From Campylobacter devanensis (GTDB lineage Bacteria; Campylobacterota; Campylobacteria; Campylobacterales; Campylobacteraceae), in contig NZ_CP018788.1 of assembly GCF_002139915.1 (NCBI RefSeq), positions 496,001 to 560,000 of the forward strand: a stretch of 64,000 nt of DNA, given 5' to 3'. Below the pieces are notes generated by a model. The model was given only the letters and a program-made list of their open reading frames with translations. It was not told the DNA's origin and did no database searches. Shown here piece after piece: positions 44,597 through 54,370 of the stretch. The first letter of the stretch is position 1, and every line of letters begins with the position of its first letter. A program made the position numbers and the translations under genes.

Positions 44597-44648
44597 TTTA
44601 TCAGCCAAATTTAGATAGACTTGCACAAATTTAATTTTAGGATGAGTT

Positions 44649-46181
44649 ATGAAAAATGCAGATATTTTGGTACTAGATTTTGGCTCGCAATATACTCAGC
44701 TAATTGCTAGAAGACTTAGAGAACAAGGAGTTTATACTGAGCTTGTACCTTTTAATGCTAGCATAGATACTATAAAAGCAAAAAATCCAAAAGGTATAAT
44801 TCTAAGTGGGGGCCCAGCTAGTGTTTATGATGAAAATGCCTATTTTTGTGATGATGGGATTTTTGCTCTTGGACTTCCTATTCTTGGGATATGCTATGGT
44901 ATGCAATTAATCGCTTACAAAAATGGCGCAAATGTCGCACCAGCTAGTCACAAAGAGTATGGCAAGGCTAATATCGAGATTATAAAAGAGTGTGAATTTA
45001 TGAGTGGCGTGGTAGATAATAGCATTGTTTGGATGAGCCACTCTGATAAGGTAAATGAGCTACCAAAAGGCTTTGAAGTGATAGCTAAGAGCCAAAATAG
45101 CGAATTTTGTGTTTTTGGAGATTTTGAGCGTAAAATTTATGCTATGCAGTTTCATCCAGAGGTCGCTCATAGCGAGTTTGGGAGTGTGATGCTTAAGAAT
45201 TTTGCCAAGATTTGCGGGTGCGATAGCACTTGGAATATGGGAAGTTTTGCTAAGACTCAAATTCAAGCTATTAGAGAAAAAGTAGGCAATGATAAGGTGC
45301 TTTGTGCTGTAAGTGGTGGTGTGGATAGCTCTGTTGTAGCAGCGCTTTTGGCTACTGCGGTGCCAGAAAATTTGATAGTTGTATTTGTAGATAATGGACT
45401 TCTTCGCACTAATGAAGCTAAGCAAGTTGAGGAGATGTTTAAGCTAAAACTTGGAGTGAATTTGATTAGCATTGATGCGAGTGAGTTATTTTTAAGTCGT
45501 TTAAAAGGTGTAAGAGACCCAGAGAAAAAGCGCAAAATCATCGGAGAGACATTTATAGAAGTTTTTGATAACGAGGCCAAAAAGCACACCAATGTGAAGT
45601 ATCTAGCACAAGGGACGCTATACACTGATATTATAGAAAGTAGCGTTGTAGGGGCTTCTAAAACTATCAAAAGTCATCACAATGTAGGGGGGCTTCCTGA
45701 GTGGATGAAATTTGAGCTTATTGAGCCTTTAAGAGAGATTTTCAAAGATGAGGTTAGGGCGCTTGGCTTGGAGCTTGGGCTTAGTCGTGATGTGGTTTTC
45801 CGCCATCCATTTCCAGGACCTGGTCTAGCGATACGCATAATGGGTGAGGTAGATGAGCTTAGTCTTGAGCTACTTAGAAAAGCTGATGTGATACTTCAGC
45901 AAGAGCTTAAAAGTAGTGGTTGGTATGATAAGACTTGGCAAGCATTTTGTGTGCTTTTAAATGTAAGCTCAGTTGGTGTAATGGGTGATAATAGAACTTA
46001 TGAAAATGCTGTTTGTATCAGAGTAGTGGATGCTAGCGATGGTATGACGGCGAGTTTTTCTAGATTGCCTTATGATCTATTAGAAAATTGTAGTCGTAGA
46101 ATCATAAACGAAGTTAGCGGGATCAATCGTGTAGTTTATGATATCAGCTCTAAGCCACCAGCGACAATCGAGTGGGAGTAG
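44649..46181 (+). CDS. guaA: GMP synthase (glutamine-hydrolysing)
   Basis: A 510-residue cytoplasmic enzyme making GMP from XMP. The glutamine amidotransferase part (about residues 1-190) has its Cys in [17 protein letters not shown] (about 80) and its His/Glu in [13 protein letters not shown] (about 170). The ATP pyrophosphatase loop is [17 protein letters not shown] (about 218-234). [19 protein letters not shown] (about 380) and the C-terminal dimer domain ending [10 protein letters not shown] are standard. ATG 44649 lies behind AGGATG. Confidence 0.97.
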   Translation: MKNADILVLDFGSQYTQLIARRLREQGVYTELVPFNASIDTIKAKNPKGIILSGGPASVYDENAYFCDDGIFALGLPILGICYGMQLIAYKNGANVAPASHKEYGKANIEIIKECEFMSGVVDNSIVWMSHSDKVNELPKGFEVIAKSQNSEFCVFGDFERKIYAMQFHPEVAHSEFGSVMLKNFAKICGCDSTWNMGSFAKTQIQAIREKVGNDKVLCAVSGGVDSSVVAALLATAVPENLIVVFVDNGLLRTNEAKQVEEMFKLKLGVNLISIDASELFLSRLKGVRDPEKKRKIIGETFIEVFDNEAKKHTNVKYLAQGTLYTDIIESSVVGASKTIKSHHNVGGLPEWMKFELIEPLREIFKDEVRALGLELGLSRDVVFRHPFPGPGLAIRIMGEVDELSLELLRKADVILQQELKSSGWYDKTWQAFCVLLNVSSVGVMGDNRTYENAVCIRVVDASDGMTASFSRLPYDLLENCSRRIINEVSGINRVVYDISSKPPATIEWE

Positions 46182-46201
46182 AGCGGATTTGCTAGATTGA
46201 T

Positions 46202-46837
46202 ATGATATATTTAATCTCAAATACACCTTTTGATGATGAGAGTGTGGAGCAAATTTCGCTTTGCGATATTAAATTTAATAAATTTAATATCGATTTGAGT
46301 GAATTTGACGCTCTTATAGTTACTAGTAAAAATGGTATTAATTCGCTTAAATTTAACTCTATAACCTTAGCTGATATTTTGGTTTTTGCTATTGGCAAGG
46401 CTACGGCACTATCTTGCAAGGAATTTGGCTTTACTCAAATTTACGAAGCGCAAAATTCGCATGGAAGTGAGTTTGGGGCTGAAATTTTAGAGAAATTATA
46501 TGGTAAAAAGGTTTTGTTTATTAAGGCCAAAGAGACAATTTCAAATTTAGATATATATTTTAATCAAAATGGCATTGATATAAGCGTGATTGATGGTTAT
46601 GAGAATTTAATCTTAAAAAAAGATATATCTAGCAAGCCAAAATCTAACTCAATTTTGCTATTCACAAGCCCGATTAATGTGAGGGCTTTTATCCAAAATT
46701 TGGGTTGGGATGATAGCTACAAAGCAGTTGCTATCGGCAAAGCCACAGCCCAAGCATTAAAGCCATATACAGATCCCATAATCTCTAAATCTCAAACTAT
46801 TAAAGATTGCGTAGAGTTAGCCAAATCTTTAAAGTGA
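46202..46837 (+). CDS. hemD: Uroporphyrinogen-III synthase HemD
   Basis: A 211-residue two-domain protein that closes the tetrapyrrole ring in haem synthesis. The pattern DALIVTSKNGINSLKF (about residues 36-51) and the second-domain counterpart SNSILLFTSPINVRAFIQNL (about 145-164), then YKAVAIGKATAQAL, are what is left conserved in this very variable family. It follows guaA after 20 bases and overlaps the convergent uppP by 9 bases. Confidence 0.8.
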   Translation: MIYLISNTPFDDESVEQISLCDIKFNKFNIDLSEFDALIVTSKNGINSLKFNSITLADILVFAIGKATALSCKEFGFTQIYEAQNSHGSEFGAEILEKLYGKKVLFIKAKETISNLDIYFNQNGIDISVIDGYENLILKKDISSKPKSNSILLFTSPINVRAFIQNLGWDDSYKAVAIGKATAQALKPYTDPIISKSQTIKDCVELAKSLK

Positions 46838-47605
46838 TAGCGACAAAAAGGCTAATCCTAAAACTATACGATAAACCCCAAAACTAATATAACTAAAATG
46901 CGCCACAAAACGCAAAAATAGCTTAATCACTATTAAAGCTACGATAAACGCCACAGCAGCGCCGGTTAAAAATATCCAAATTTGGTCTAAATTTGTAGCG
47001 AAAATCTCTCTATTTTTATAGCTATCATATATTGTAGCTGCTAACATAGTAGGGATAGCGAGCAAAAAGCTAAATCTAGCAGCCACTTCACGACTAAGCC
47101 CACAAAGCAAACCTGTGATAATAGTAGAGCCACTTCTAGAGGTCCCTGGTATCATAGCTAGGCATTGGCTAAGACCAATTATAAGGGCTTGATTATAGCT
47201 GACATTGTGTAGGTGAATTGTGCTAGGAGTGTAGCTAGGGCGTTTATGAAATAGCTCAACAATGATGAAAATAATACCGCCGATTATCAGCATATAGGCT
47301 ACTATATTTGGATTAAATAGCTCTTTAATATATTTGTAAGCCAAAAATCCAATAATCGCAGTCGGTATAAATCCGATAATTAGCTTAATCCATAGTGAAA
47401 TATCACTTGTCAAACGCTCTTTAAAGGCCCACACAACAGCCAAAATACTACCTAATTGAATAACTACTTCAAAACATTTTAAAATTTGAGTCTGCTCAAG
47501 ACCCAAAAAGTGCGAAGTAAGTATCATATGGCCAGTTGAGCTAACTGGTAAAAACTCAGTAAGCCCCTCTACAATACCTAAGATTATAGCTGAGATTATA
47601 TCCAT
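46829..47605 (-). CDS. uppP: Undecaprenyl-diphosphatase UppP (BacA)
   Basis: A 258-residue inner-membrane phosphatase that recycles the lipid carrier of peptidoglycan and surface glycans. The two family motifs are GLTEFLPVSSTGHMILTSHF (about residues 14-33) and CLAMIPGTSRSGSTIITGLL (about 148-167), which form the active site. There are about seven or eight membrane segments. It is the last gene of a leftward group, one base after thiE. Confidence 0.95.
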   Translation of the reverse strand: MDIISAIILGIVEGLTEFLPVSSTGHMILTSHFLGLEQTQILKCFEVVIQLGSILAVVWAFKERLTSDISLWIKLIIGFIPTAIIGFLAYKYIKELFNPNIVAYMLIIGGIIFIIVELFHKRPSYTPSTIHLHNVSYNQALIIGLSQCLAMIPGTSRSGSTIITGLLCGLSREVAARFSFLLAIPTMLAATIYDSYKNREIFATNLDQIWIFLTGAAVAFIVALIVIKLFLRFVAHFSYISFGVYRIVLGLAFLSLSL

Positions 47606-47606
47606 T

Positions 47607-48215
47607 TTATCCCTTTAATATCGTGTTTAATTTGGCTAGATTTTGCGTGATTGACCCAGATGTATATAGTGCTGAAACAATGGCTATATAATCAATTTCA
47701 AGATCTTTAACGATATTTAAATTTGAGCTATTTATCCCGCCTATTACTGCGATTTTACTAGTTAGGTTATTTTTTGCTTCTTTTATTATATCAAGTGAGC
47801 AAATAGACGCATTTGGCTTAGTAGGACTAGCAAACAAAGCTCCAAAAGCTACATAATCAGCCCCATTTTTTACTGCATCTTTAGCACGCTCTAAGTCATT
47901 ATAGCAACTCACTCCTATATATGCATTATAGCCTAAAATATCTCTAGCTTTTTGTAGGCTATCATCATCTTTGCCTATATGTACTCCACTAGCATCTACC
48001 ATTTTAGCTAGTCGTACATCATCGTTAATTATAAATTTAGCACCACTATTTTTACAAATTTGGCTTATATCTTTTAGTAAAGCGATATCGTGATTTTGAC
48101 TTTTGTTTCTATATTGGATTATTTTGACCCCACCGGCTAAAAGCTCATTTATTTGGGCTTTTAGAGTGTTTAGTGGGGTGAAGTGTTGATCGGTTAATGC
48201 GTAAATTTGATTCAT
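47607..48215 (-). CDS. thiE: Thiamine-phosphate synthase ThiE
   Basis: A 202-residue TIM-barrel enzyme that joins the pyrimidine and thiazole parts of thiamine. Seen are GGVKIIQYRNKS (about residues 29-40), FIINDDVRLAKMVDASGVHI (about 60-79, the metal and pyrophosphate site), GADYVAFGALFASPTKPNA (about 119-137) and IAVIGGINSSN (about 156). It overlaps the binding-protein gene by 4 bases and precedes uppP. No other thiamine gene lies nearby. Confidence 0.92.
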   Translation of the reverse strand: MNQIYALTDQHFTPLNTLKAQINELLAGGVKIIQYRNKSQNHDIALLKDISQICKNSGAKFIINDDVRLAKMVDASGVHIGKDDDSLQKARDILGYNAYIGVSCYNDLERAKDAVKNGADYVAFGALFASPTKPNASICSLDIIKEAKNNLTSKIAVIGGINSSNLNIVKDLEIDYIAIVSALYTSGSITQNLAKLNTILKG

Positions 48216-48937
48216 TTAAGGTCATATTTGATTAAGAGTTTATCATAAGTACCGTTTTCTTTAACCTCTTTTAATCCTACATTAAATTTAGCCAAGAATT
48301 CGCTATCTTTACCTTTATCAAATGCAAATGCAAACCCATCACTACCATCTGATTCTTCTAAAAAGCTTATGATATCGCTATTTTTCTTAAGATATCCAAA
48401 TCCTACTGAACTATCAACGATAACTACATCTACCTTGCCAGCTTTTAAATTCATAATTGAACCAGCAATACCTTCAGTTGGTATAACTTTAGCTCCTTTT
48501 ATAGCGTGAGCTACACCTTCTTGAACCGTACCTAGCATTACACCAATTTTTAATTTACTAAGTTGTTCTTTATTAGTTATGCTATTATTTGTGGCTAATT
48601 TAAGATATAAATTTTTAGTAAAAAAGTATGGATCGCTAAAATCTACTGATTTTTTTCGTTCTGGTGTAGCGCTCATACTAGCTGCGATAGCGTCTATTTT
48701 ACCAGCTTTTAAAGCAGGGATTAGAGCATCAAAGCCAATCTTTGTAAATTTATACTCAAATCCAGCAATTTTTGAAATTTCATCTATTAAATCGATATCA
48801 AATCCAGCAATTTTACCATTTTCGTCTATATAATCAAACGGAGGATATTCAGCATCAGAGCCTACTATAATTGTTTTAGCATTTAAGCTAACTGCAGTCA
48901 GTGCAATTACAAGAAGAAATTTGAATATATTTTTCAT
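48212..48937 (-). CDS. Periplasmic amino-acid-binding protein (SBP family 3), copy 1
   Basis: A 241-residue protein with a Sec signal peptide (MKNIFKFLLVIALTAVSLNA) and no lipobox. The body is an SBP_bac_3 fold: DAEYPPFDYIDENGKIAGFD, DIDLIDEISKIAG, ALIPALKAGKIDAIAASMSA and RKKSVDFSDPYF. It binds a polar amino acid for the ABC system at 49685-51125. It is clearly paralogous to the next gene, so one may have changed its ligand. The exact ligand cannot be read. Confidence 0.85.
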   Translation of the reverse strand: MKNIFKFLLVIALTAVSLNAKTIIVGSDAEYPPFDYIDENGKIAGFDIDLIDEISKIAGFEYKFTKIGFDALIPALKAGKIDAIAASMSATPERKKSVDFSDPYFFTKNLYLKLATNNSITNKEQLSKLKIGVMLGTVQEGVAHAIKGAKVIPTEGIAGSIMNLKAGKVDVVIVDSSVGFGYLKKNSDIISFLEESDGSDGFAFAFDKGKDSEFLAKFNVGLKEVKENGTYDKLLIKYDLK

Positions 48938-48946
48938 TATTTAACC

Positions 48947-49672
48947 TTATTTTAGATTATATTTAACTAAAAGCTTATCATATGTGCCATCGTTTTTTAA
49001 TTCATCAATAGCTGAGTTGATTTTTGCTTGAAGTTCTTTGTGTTTGCCTTTATCAAATGCAAAGCTAAAGCCTTCGCTACCATCTGGAAGATGTAAAAAT
49101 TCAACTAAATCTGGATTTTGTTTTAAATATCCATAGCCTATTGAGCTATCTACGATAAGAGCATCGGCTTTTGCGTTTTTGACTGCCATAACCGCACCAA
49201 ATATCTCATCAATAGCCATAACCTTAGCTGATTTAATATCTTTAGCGGCTAGCTCTTGGACTGTGCCTAATTGGACGGATATCTTTTTGCCTTCAAGTTG
49301 CTCAAATTTAGTTAGCTCTTTATTATCAGCTCTTTTGATAAATAAATTCATAGTATGATAATATGGTTTGCTAAAATCAACGGCTTTTAATCTCTCAGGC
49401 GTAGCACTCATAGCAGCTGCGATTATGTCTATTTTACCAGCTTTTAGTGCAGGGATTAAAGAGTCAAATGAGATATTTACAATCTCAATTTTAAAGCCAA
49501 CTTTTTTTGCAATTTCAGCCATTAAATCCATATCAAATCCAGTAATTTGATTTTGTTCATTGACAAATTCAAATGGTGGATAAGCGGCATTTGTGCCTAC
49601 TTTGATTGTTTGAGCATTTGCTGCGACTATTAGCATAGCGATGCTAATTAAAAGTTTAAATAGTAGCTTCAT
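48947..49672 (-). CDS. Periplasmic amino-acid-binding protein (SBP family 3), copy 2
   Basis: Also 241 residues with a Sec signal (MKLLFKLLISIAMLIVAANA). It matches copy 1 along its whole length, e.g. NAAYPPFEFVNEQNQITGFD, ALIPALKAGKIDIIAAAMSA, and the shared end NGTYDKLLVKYNLK. The gap between the two genes is 9 bases. Tandem copies with the same length suggest a local duplication. It follows the ATPase gene directly. Confidence 0.85.
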   Translation of the reverse strand: MKLLFKLLISIAMLIVAANAQTIKVGTNAAYPPFEFVNEQNQITGFDMDLMAEIAKKVGFKIEIVNISFDSLIPALKAGKIDIIAAAMSATPERLKAVDFSKPYYHTMNLFIKRADNKELTKFEQLEGKKISVQLGTVQELAAKDIKSAKVMAIDEIFGAVMAVKNAKADALIVDSSIGYGYLKQNPDLVEFLHLPDGSEGFSFAFDKGKHKELQAKINSAIDELKNDGTYDKLLVKYNLK

Positions 49673-49684
49673 TTTGTTCCTTTA

Positions 49685-50413
49685 TTAGTGATTTAGTACT
49701 TTGTTTAAAAATTCATTTAATCTTGGGTGGGTAGTATCTTCAAATATTGCTTTAGGGCAGCCATCTACTGCAATTATACCTTTATCCATAAAAAATATTC
49801 TACTAGCTACATTTCTAGCAAATCCCATCTCATGAGTTACTACAACCATAGTTAGCCCTTCATTTGCAACCTCTTTCATAATAGATAAAACCTCGCCAAT
49901 CATCTCAGGGTCTAAGGCGCTTGTAGGCTCATCAAATAGTATAACTTCAGGTTTTAAAGCTAAACTTCTAGCGATTGCAATTCTTTGTTTTTGGCCACCA
50001 CTTAGTTTGTGCGGATATACATCGGCTTTGGATTCTAAGCCAACTTTTTTTAAAAGTTCAATAGCTCTATCTTTTGCTTCAGATTCACTACATAATTTGG
50101 CTTGAATTGGAGCTAATGTTAAATTTTGCATTACAGTTTTATTGGCAAATAGATTAAAATGCTGAAATACCATACTTACTTTTTGTCTAATTTTATTAAT
50201 ATTAACTTTTTTATCTAAGATATTTTGGCCATCTATTATTATCTCTCCATCTGTAGGCTCTTCTAATCTATTTAAACAGCGTAAAAATGTACTTTTACCG
50301 CCACCACTTGGGCCAATTACAGCTACTACCTCGCCTCTATTTATCTGCGTATTTATACCATTTAAAACGCATAAATCACCATAGTTTTTTGTTAAATTTA
50401 TTGTCTTAATCAT
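49685..50413 (-). CDS. Amino-acid ABC transporter ATPase (GlnQ-like)
   Basis: A 242-residue ATPase. Walker A is GPSGGGKSTFLR (about residues 33-44), the signature is LSGGQKQRIAIARSLAL (about 136-152), and Walker B is VILFDEPTSALDPEM. VFQHFNLFANKTVMQNL after the Q-loop is typical of polar amino acid systems. It overlaps the permease gene by 8 bases. Confidence 0.93.
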   Translation of the reverse strand: MIKTINLTKNYGDLCVLNGINTQINRGEVVAVIGPSGGGKSTFLRCLNRLEEPTDGEIIIDGQNILDKKVNINKIRQKVSMVFQHFNLFANKTVMQNLTLAPIQAKLCSESEAKDRAIELLKKVGLESKADVYPHKLSGGQKQRIAIARSLALKPEVILFDEPTSALDPEMIGEVLSIMKEVANEGLTMVVVTHEMGFARNVASRIFFMDKGIIAVDGCPKAIFEDTTHPRLNEFLNKVLNH

Positions 50414-51125
50414 GTCTATTTAGCCTATTTTCTAATAATTTTGCTATAACGGAGAATAGTTTAACATTAGCATAATATACCACACCAGCAAATAAAATTG
50501 GCTCAGGAGTAAATAGTGTAGATTGCAAGCTTTTGCTCTGCATTGTTAAATCAAATATCCCTATTAATCCTACTACAGATGTCTCTTTAAATAAGCTTAT
50601 AAATTCATTAGCAAGAGCTGGTAGAATATTTTTAATTGCTTGTGGGAATATTATTAAGCGCATTGATACACTGTAGCTTAATCCCATAGCACGAGCTGCT
50701 TCCATCTGACCACGATCGACACTATTGATACCACTGCGAACTATCTCAGCGACATACGCAGAACTATTAAGTCCTAGGGCAATCACAGCTGCATAGAAGT
50801 TATCGCTAAGTGTAGCAAGAATAACAAAAGCAAATATCATTAATTGTAAAAGTACAGGCGTACCACGAATAATATCTATATATTCATCTATAAAAAATGA
50901 TAAAATTTTAATATTTAAGAATTTTAAAAAAGCTAATATAAAGCCCAAAACAATACCGATGCTAATCCCACCAAAAGTAAGCATAATAGTAGTAAAATAT
51001 GCATTTGTGTAGGCTGATTTTTGTGCTGATGTAAGCTCACTAGGAAATGTAAGCCACACGCCAATAACAATTATACTAACAGAAAAGATGAATTTAAAAA
51101 ATTTTTCATTGAGTAATTTAGTCAA
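50406..51125 (-). CDS. Amino-acid ABC transporter permease
   Basis: About 239 residues from TTG 51125. The frame is open to 51164, but that codon lies within the -10 box, and AAGG lies upstream of the TTG. There are five membrane segments and the family loop SGINSVDRGQMEAARAMGLS (about residues 137-156), followed by PQAIKNILPALANEFISLFK. This is the HisM/GlnP-type single permease, probably a homodimer. It is first in the leftward group permease-ATPase-SBP-SBP-thiE-uppP. Confidence 0.88.
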   Translation of the reverse strand: MTKLLNEKFFKFIFSVSIIVIGVWLTFPSELTSAQKSAYTNAYFTTIMLTFGGISIGIVLGFILAFLKFLNIKILSFFIDEYIDIIRGTPVLLQLMIFAFVILATLSDNFYAAVIALGLNSSAYVAEIVRSGINSVDRGQMEAARAMGLSYSVSMRLIIFPQAIKNILPALANEFISLFKETSVVGLIGIFDLTMQSKSLQSTLFTPEPILFAGVVYYANVKLFSVIAKLLENRLNRHD

Positions 51126-51163
51126 ATTTATAAACCTTATTTTGATTTTCAAAGTAACTTGCA

Positions 51164-51169
51164 ATTATA
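51164..51169 (-). promoter_or_regulatory. -10 box of the amino-acid ABC operon
   Basis: On the minus strand TGTATAAT gives a TATAAT with TG before it, about 38 bases before TTG 51125. It excludes the first in-frame codon of the open frame as a start. Confidence 0.5.
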
Positions 51170-51221
51170 CATTAAAATTAATTTTTTATAGCTTAAGATT
51201 TTTATATGATTATCTTTTTTA

Positions 51222-51485
51222 TTGTTGATTTATGATATTTTTAATATTAAATATTATAAAACATTAAGATATAATTTAATAGATATTATCAATAAGAGCT
51301 ATAGAGTATTGCCAAATAGTGGCGAAGTAATAAAGCAGAGCAAAAACTCATCTATAATAGAGTTAGCTCAGCTTAGCAAAGATACAAATGATAGAATAAA
51401 TAGAGCATTGCATAGCAGTATGCCTAAGGCTAAAATAAGTATTCTAAGTAAATATGATAATAGAATGCGATATGTGCGTGGGTGA
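51222..51485 (+). CDS. Small hypothetical protein upstream of flgG2
   Basis: A frame of 87 codons that starts with TTG; the real start is uncertain and may be later. I recognise no family. The C-terminal 50 residues (about SIIELAQLSKDTNDRINRAL and the lysine-rich PKAKISILSKYDNRMRYVRG) look like a real small soluble protein rather than noise, but there is no membrane segment or motif. It lies between the ABC promoter and the sigma-54 promoter of flgG2, in an AT-rich gap. Confidence 0.4.
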   Translation: MLIYDIFNIKYYKTLRYNLIDIINKSYRVLPNSGEVIKQSKNSSIIELAQLSKDTNDRINRALHSSMPKAKISILSKYDNRMRYVRG

Positions 51486-51548
51486 GTAGCAATTTGTAAT
51501 TATAACATATAGAAACTAAGGGGGTTCTTATAATTTAAATTCAAAATT

Positions 51549-51562
51549 GGAACACAACTTGC
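51549..51562 (+). promoter_or_regulatory. Sigma-54 promoter of flgG2-flgG
   Basis: TTGGAACACAACTTGCTT carries GG and GC exactly ten bases apart (GG 51549-51550, GC 51561-51562), the -24/-12 pattern of RpoN. Rod and hook genes of campylobacters are RpoN-dependent, and flgG2 starts 33 bases downstream. Confidence 0.8.
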
Positions 51563-51594
51563 TTAAGGACTAGCAAATTAACGCAGGAGCGATT

Positions 51595-52410
51595 ATGCAA
51601 AATGGATATTATCAAGCAACTGGCGCAATGGTGACTCAGTTTAACCGCTTAGATATCATTACTAATAACTTAGCTAATGTAAATACTAGCGGATATAAAA
51701 AAGATGATGTGGTGATAGCTGATTTTGAAAGAATATTTAAAGAGACAAAGGATGCTTTGCCGCTAGAAAATCACACTAAAGATTCAGCTAAATTTCTAAA
51801 CCGCACATTAAATAGAGTGCCACATATCAATGAGGTTTATACTGATTTTGGCACTGGTGGGCTAAAGCATACTAATAATCCGCTAGATATATCACTTGGC
51901 AAAAATGATCTATTTTTACTAGTAGATAGTCCATCAGGTATAAGGCTGACTAAAAATGGCTCACTAAATTTAGATAGCGAAGGGTATTTAGTTACAAAAG
52001 AGGGTTATAGAGTACTGCCTAGCAACTATGCTGCTCAACAAGGACCAAATAGAGGTATTCAAATTCCGCAAGATACTCAAATGACAGTTGACAAAGATGG
52101 TAATATTTACGCAGGAGATGAGCCTGTGGGGAGATTTTATATCGCTCAGCCTAGAGAGCTTAGAGATTTACAAAAAGAGGGCGATAATCTCTATAAACTA
52201 GATAATATAGATGGCCTAACTGATAATATTGAAAGTGGATCAATCGCTCAAGGCTATGCACAAATCTCAAATGTAAATCCAGTTAAAGAGATGGTAAGTC
52301 TAATTGAAACACAAAGAATGGTAGATATGTACCAAAAAGTTATGACAACACATATGAGCGACCTTAACCAAGATGCAATAAATAAACTAGCTTCTATGAG
52401 AGCTAATTAA
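51595..52410 (+). CDS. flgG2: Flagellar rod protein FlgG2 (FlgF-like)
   Basis: A 271-residue rod protein. The start [20 protein letters not shown] and [20 protein letters not shown] are the N-terminal rod/hook helix and loop, and SVLIE-like [18 protein letters not shown] is the C-terminal helix that packs with it. This first FlgG-type gene before flgG is the one called flgG2 (or flgF) in campylobacters. It forms part of the rod through the periplasm. It is driven by the sigma-54 promoter. Confidence 0.92.
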   Translation: MQNGYYQATGAMVTQFNRLDIITNNLANVNTSGYKKDDVVIADFERIFKETKDALPLENHTKDSAKFLNRTLNRVPHINEVYTDFGTGGLKHTNNPLDISLGKNDLFLLVDSPSGIRLTKNGSLNLDSEGYLVTKEGYRVLPSNYAAQQGPNRGIQIPQDTQMTVDKDGNIYAGDEPVGRFYIAQPRELRDLQKEGDNLYKLDNIDGLTDNIESGSIAQGYAQISNVNPVKEMVSLIETQRMVDMYQKVMTTHMSDLNQDAINKLASMRAN

Positions 52411-52421
52411 AGGATAAGATA

Positions 52422-53210
52422 ATGATAAGATCACTATATACAGCAGCTACAGGTATGATAGCACAACAAACACAAATAGATACAACATCGCACAATATCT
52501 CAAATGTCAATACTATAGGTTTTAAGAAAAATAGAGCCGAATTTGCTGATTTGATGTATCAAACTATGCAATACGCAGGCACACCGACAAGTGCTACTAC
52601 AATGAGCCCAACAGGTATGGAAGTAGGTCTTGGCGTGCGTCCAACTGCTATTACAAAGATGTTTGGGCAAGGATATTTCAAAGAGACAGGAAATGCGCTT
52701 GATATGACAATTGCCGGTAATGGATTTTTCCAAGTTCAGCTTCCAGATGGTACTACAGCATATACAAGAAATGGGGCATTTAAGCTAGATGGCGATGGAA
52801 ATATAGTAAATAGCGATGGTTATAGACTACTTCCTGAGATGACTATCCCAGCTGACGCTACTGAAATTTCAATAGGAACTGATGGAACTATATCAGTACT
52901 TCAACCAGGCAATGAAGAGATGACACAGATCGGTCAAATAGAGTTAGCTAACTTTATAAACCCAGCCGGACTTCACGCTATGGGGGATAATCTATTTTTA
53001 GAAACCGCAGCGAGCGGAGCACCAAATATCGGTAATGGCGGTACTGATGGCTTTGGTCAGATCAAGCAACACTTTGTAGAGATGAGTAATGTCCAATTAG
53101 TAGAAGAGATGACTGATCTCATCACAGGCCAAAGAGCTTATGAAGCCAACTCAAAAGCTATCACAACAAGTGATGAAATGCTCCAAACCGTAAATCAGCT
53201 AAAACGATAA
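52422..53210 (+). CDS. flgG: Flagellar distal rod protein FlgG
   Basis: A 262-residue protein, the distal rod. It shows [20 protein letters not shown], then [20 protein letters not shown], the flexible segment at about 45-75, the [20 protein letters not shown] centre and the terminal [23 protein letters not shown] 52422 lies behind AAGGATAAG, 11 bases after flgG2. A perfect terminator follows. Confidence 0.96.
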   Translation: MIRSLYTAATGMIAQQTQIDTTSHNISNVNTIGFKKNRAEFADLMYQTMQYAGTPTSATTMSPTGMEVGLGVRPTAITKMFGQGYFKETGNALDMTIAGNGFFQVQLPDGTTAYTRNGAFKLDGDGNIVNSDGYRLLPEMTIPADATEISIGTDGTISVLQPGNEEMTQIGQIELANFINPAGLHAMGDNLFLETAASGAPNIGNGGTDGFGQIKQHFVEMSNVQLVEEMTDLITGQRAYEANSKAITTSDEMLQTVNQLKR

Positions 53211-53229
53211 TTTAAATAATTAAATTTGG

Positions 53230-53252
53230 TATAGCCCTGTTTACGGGCTATA
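53230..53252. terminator. Two-way terminator after flgG
   Basis: TATAGCCC (53230-53237) and GGGCTATA (53245-53252) form a perfect 8-bp stem with a 7-base loop, then TTTTA. The next gene converges on it. Confidence 0.75.
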
Positions 53253-53254
53253 TT

Positions 53255-54361
53255 TTACTGCTTTATCTGCTCTATCTCTACATTTTCTAAAGCTTTGATA
53301 AATGGCTTTATATCATAGGATTTGATCTTTTGCTCCATTTTATCAAAGTATGATTTTGCGTTATCAAGGGTTAAAATATGTTTTTTGTCTTTAATAGCGC
53401 TAAGCTCTAAAGAGTTCATATCTTGTGCGTAATGAACCGTATCTCCGGCGTAATTAGCGATCTCATCAGGATAATCCAAATCATCAAAAGCGTAAATTGT
53501 AGCATTATCTAAATCCTTAATCTGCTCAAGTAGATATAATATCACCTTTTTACGCTCCATAAAAGCTTCTGGAAAAACTTTAAAATGAAATCTAGAATAT
53601 GGTGGGAGTATTAGGTAAAATTTGGTTTGCGGATTATCTTTAATAAAAGGTATTGTGTATTTGGCGATAAACTGCTCTTGCTTTGTCGTATCAAATAATT
53701 TTTCATCAAATATTACGGGTTTAAGATTGAAAAGATCAAATTTTTTTAGCTCATCTGGATTGTATTTTATCCAATTAGCAAATCCGCCCAATCTTTGTTG
53801 TTGTTTTTCTTCTCTATACCATTGTAAAAGAGTTTCAATATCAGGCTTACCAATGCATTTCTCATTTTTACTAAGTGTTAAAATACAGATTAGAAATCTA
53901 TCATTTAAGTATGCTTCTAAATCATTTAATTTGGAGTCATCATAAAGGAGTTTGAAATCTATCTTCCCTCGCATCTCATCACTAAATGCGTCTAAAGAGT
54001 AGATTATATTTTTAGGTTTTTTGTGCTTAAATAAAAAATTTAATATAATCGCTCTTTCTGCTATGCTGCTTGCTGCTGGAGATATATTGACAAAATTTCC
54101 GCCAATTTTTTGATTTGCTTCTTTTGCGGAGGTATTTTGTAGCATAGAGGTACCAAGAATATATGAATCATAATCATAATGCTCTATAATCCCCTTAGCT
54201 CCGATACGCATCTCTCCAAAAAATCGTGGCTTATCAAAAAAGCTCTTATGAAATATTTGAAGTGGATCATAGATATATATCAAGCTTAATAAAATAGCGC
54301 CAAGAGCTATAGGGGTGATGATGGTGGCTATTATAAATTTTTTCGCATTTTTATCTGACAT
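53255..54361 (-). CDS. SGNH-like membrane-anchored partner of an MBOAT acyltransferase
   Basis: A 368-residue protein with one N-terminal membrane segment (about residues 8-30) and a periplasmic body. The block YILGTSMLQNTSAKEANQ (about 66-83) gives a Ser in a GxS-type place, and a later AGDTVHYAQDMNS (about 304-316) gives a D-x-x-H pair, together like an SGNH hydrolase triad. Proteins of this kind receive acyl groups from MBOAT partners and put them on surface sugars, as AlgJ/AlgX or PatB do. The exact target is unknown. It is the second gene of a pair with 54371-55870. Confidence 0.65.
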   Translation of the reverse strand: MSDKNAKKFIIATIITPIALGAILLSLIYIYDPLQIFHKSFFDKPRFFGEMRIGAKGIIEHYDYDSYILGTSMLQNTSAKEANQKIGGNFVNISPAASSIAERAIILNFLFKHKKPKNIIYSLDAFSDEMRGKIDFKLLYDDSKLNDLEAYLNDRFLICILTLSKNEKCIGKPDIETLLQWYREEKQQQRLGGFANWIKYNPDELKKFDLFNLKPVIFDEKLFDTTKQEQFIAKYTIPFIKDNPQTKFYLILPPYSRFHFKVFPEAFMERKKVILYLLEQIKDLDNATIYAFDDLDYPDEIANYAGDTVHYAQDMNSLELSAIKDKKHILTLDNAKSYFDKMEQKIKSYDIKPFIKALENVEIEQIKQ

Positions 54362-54370
54362 GTTAAAACC

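Noticed and set aside
45060-45670. Two overlapping minus-strand frames of 121 and 135 codons
   Set aside because: They are antisense to guaA, which has full family motifs, and overlap each other in different frames.
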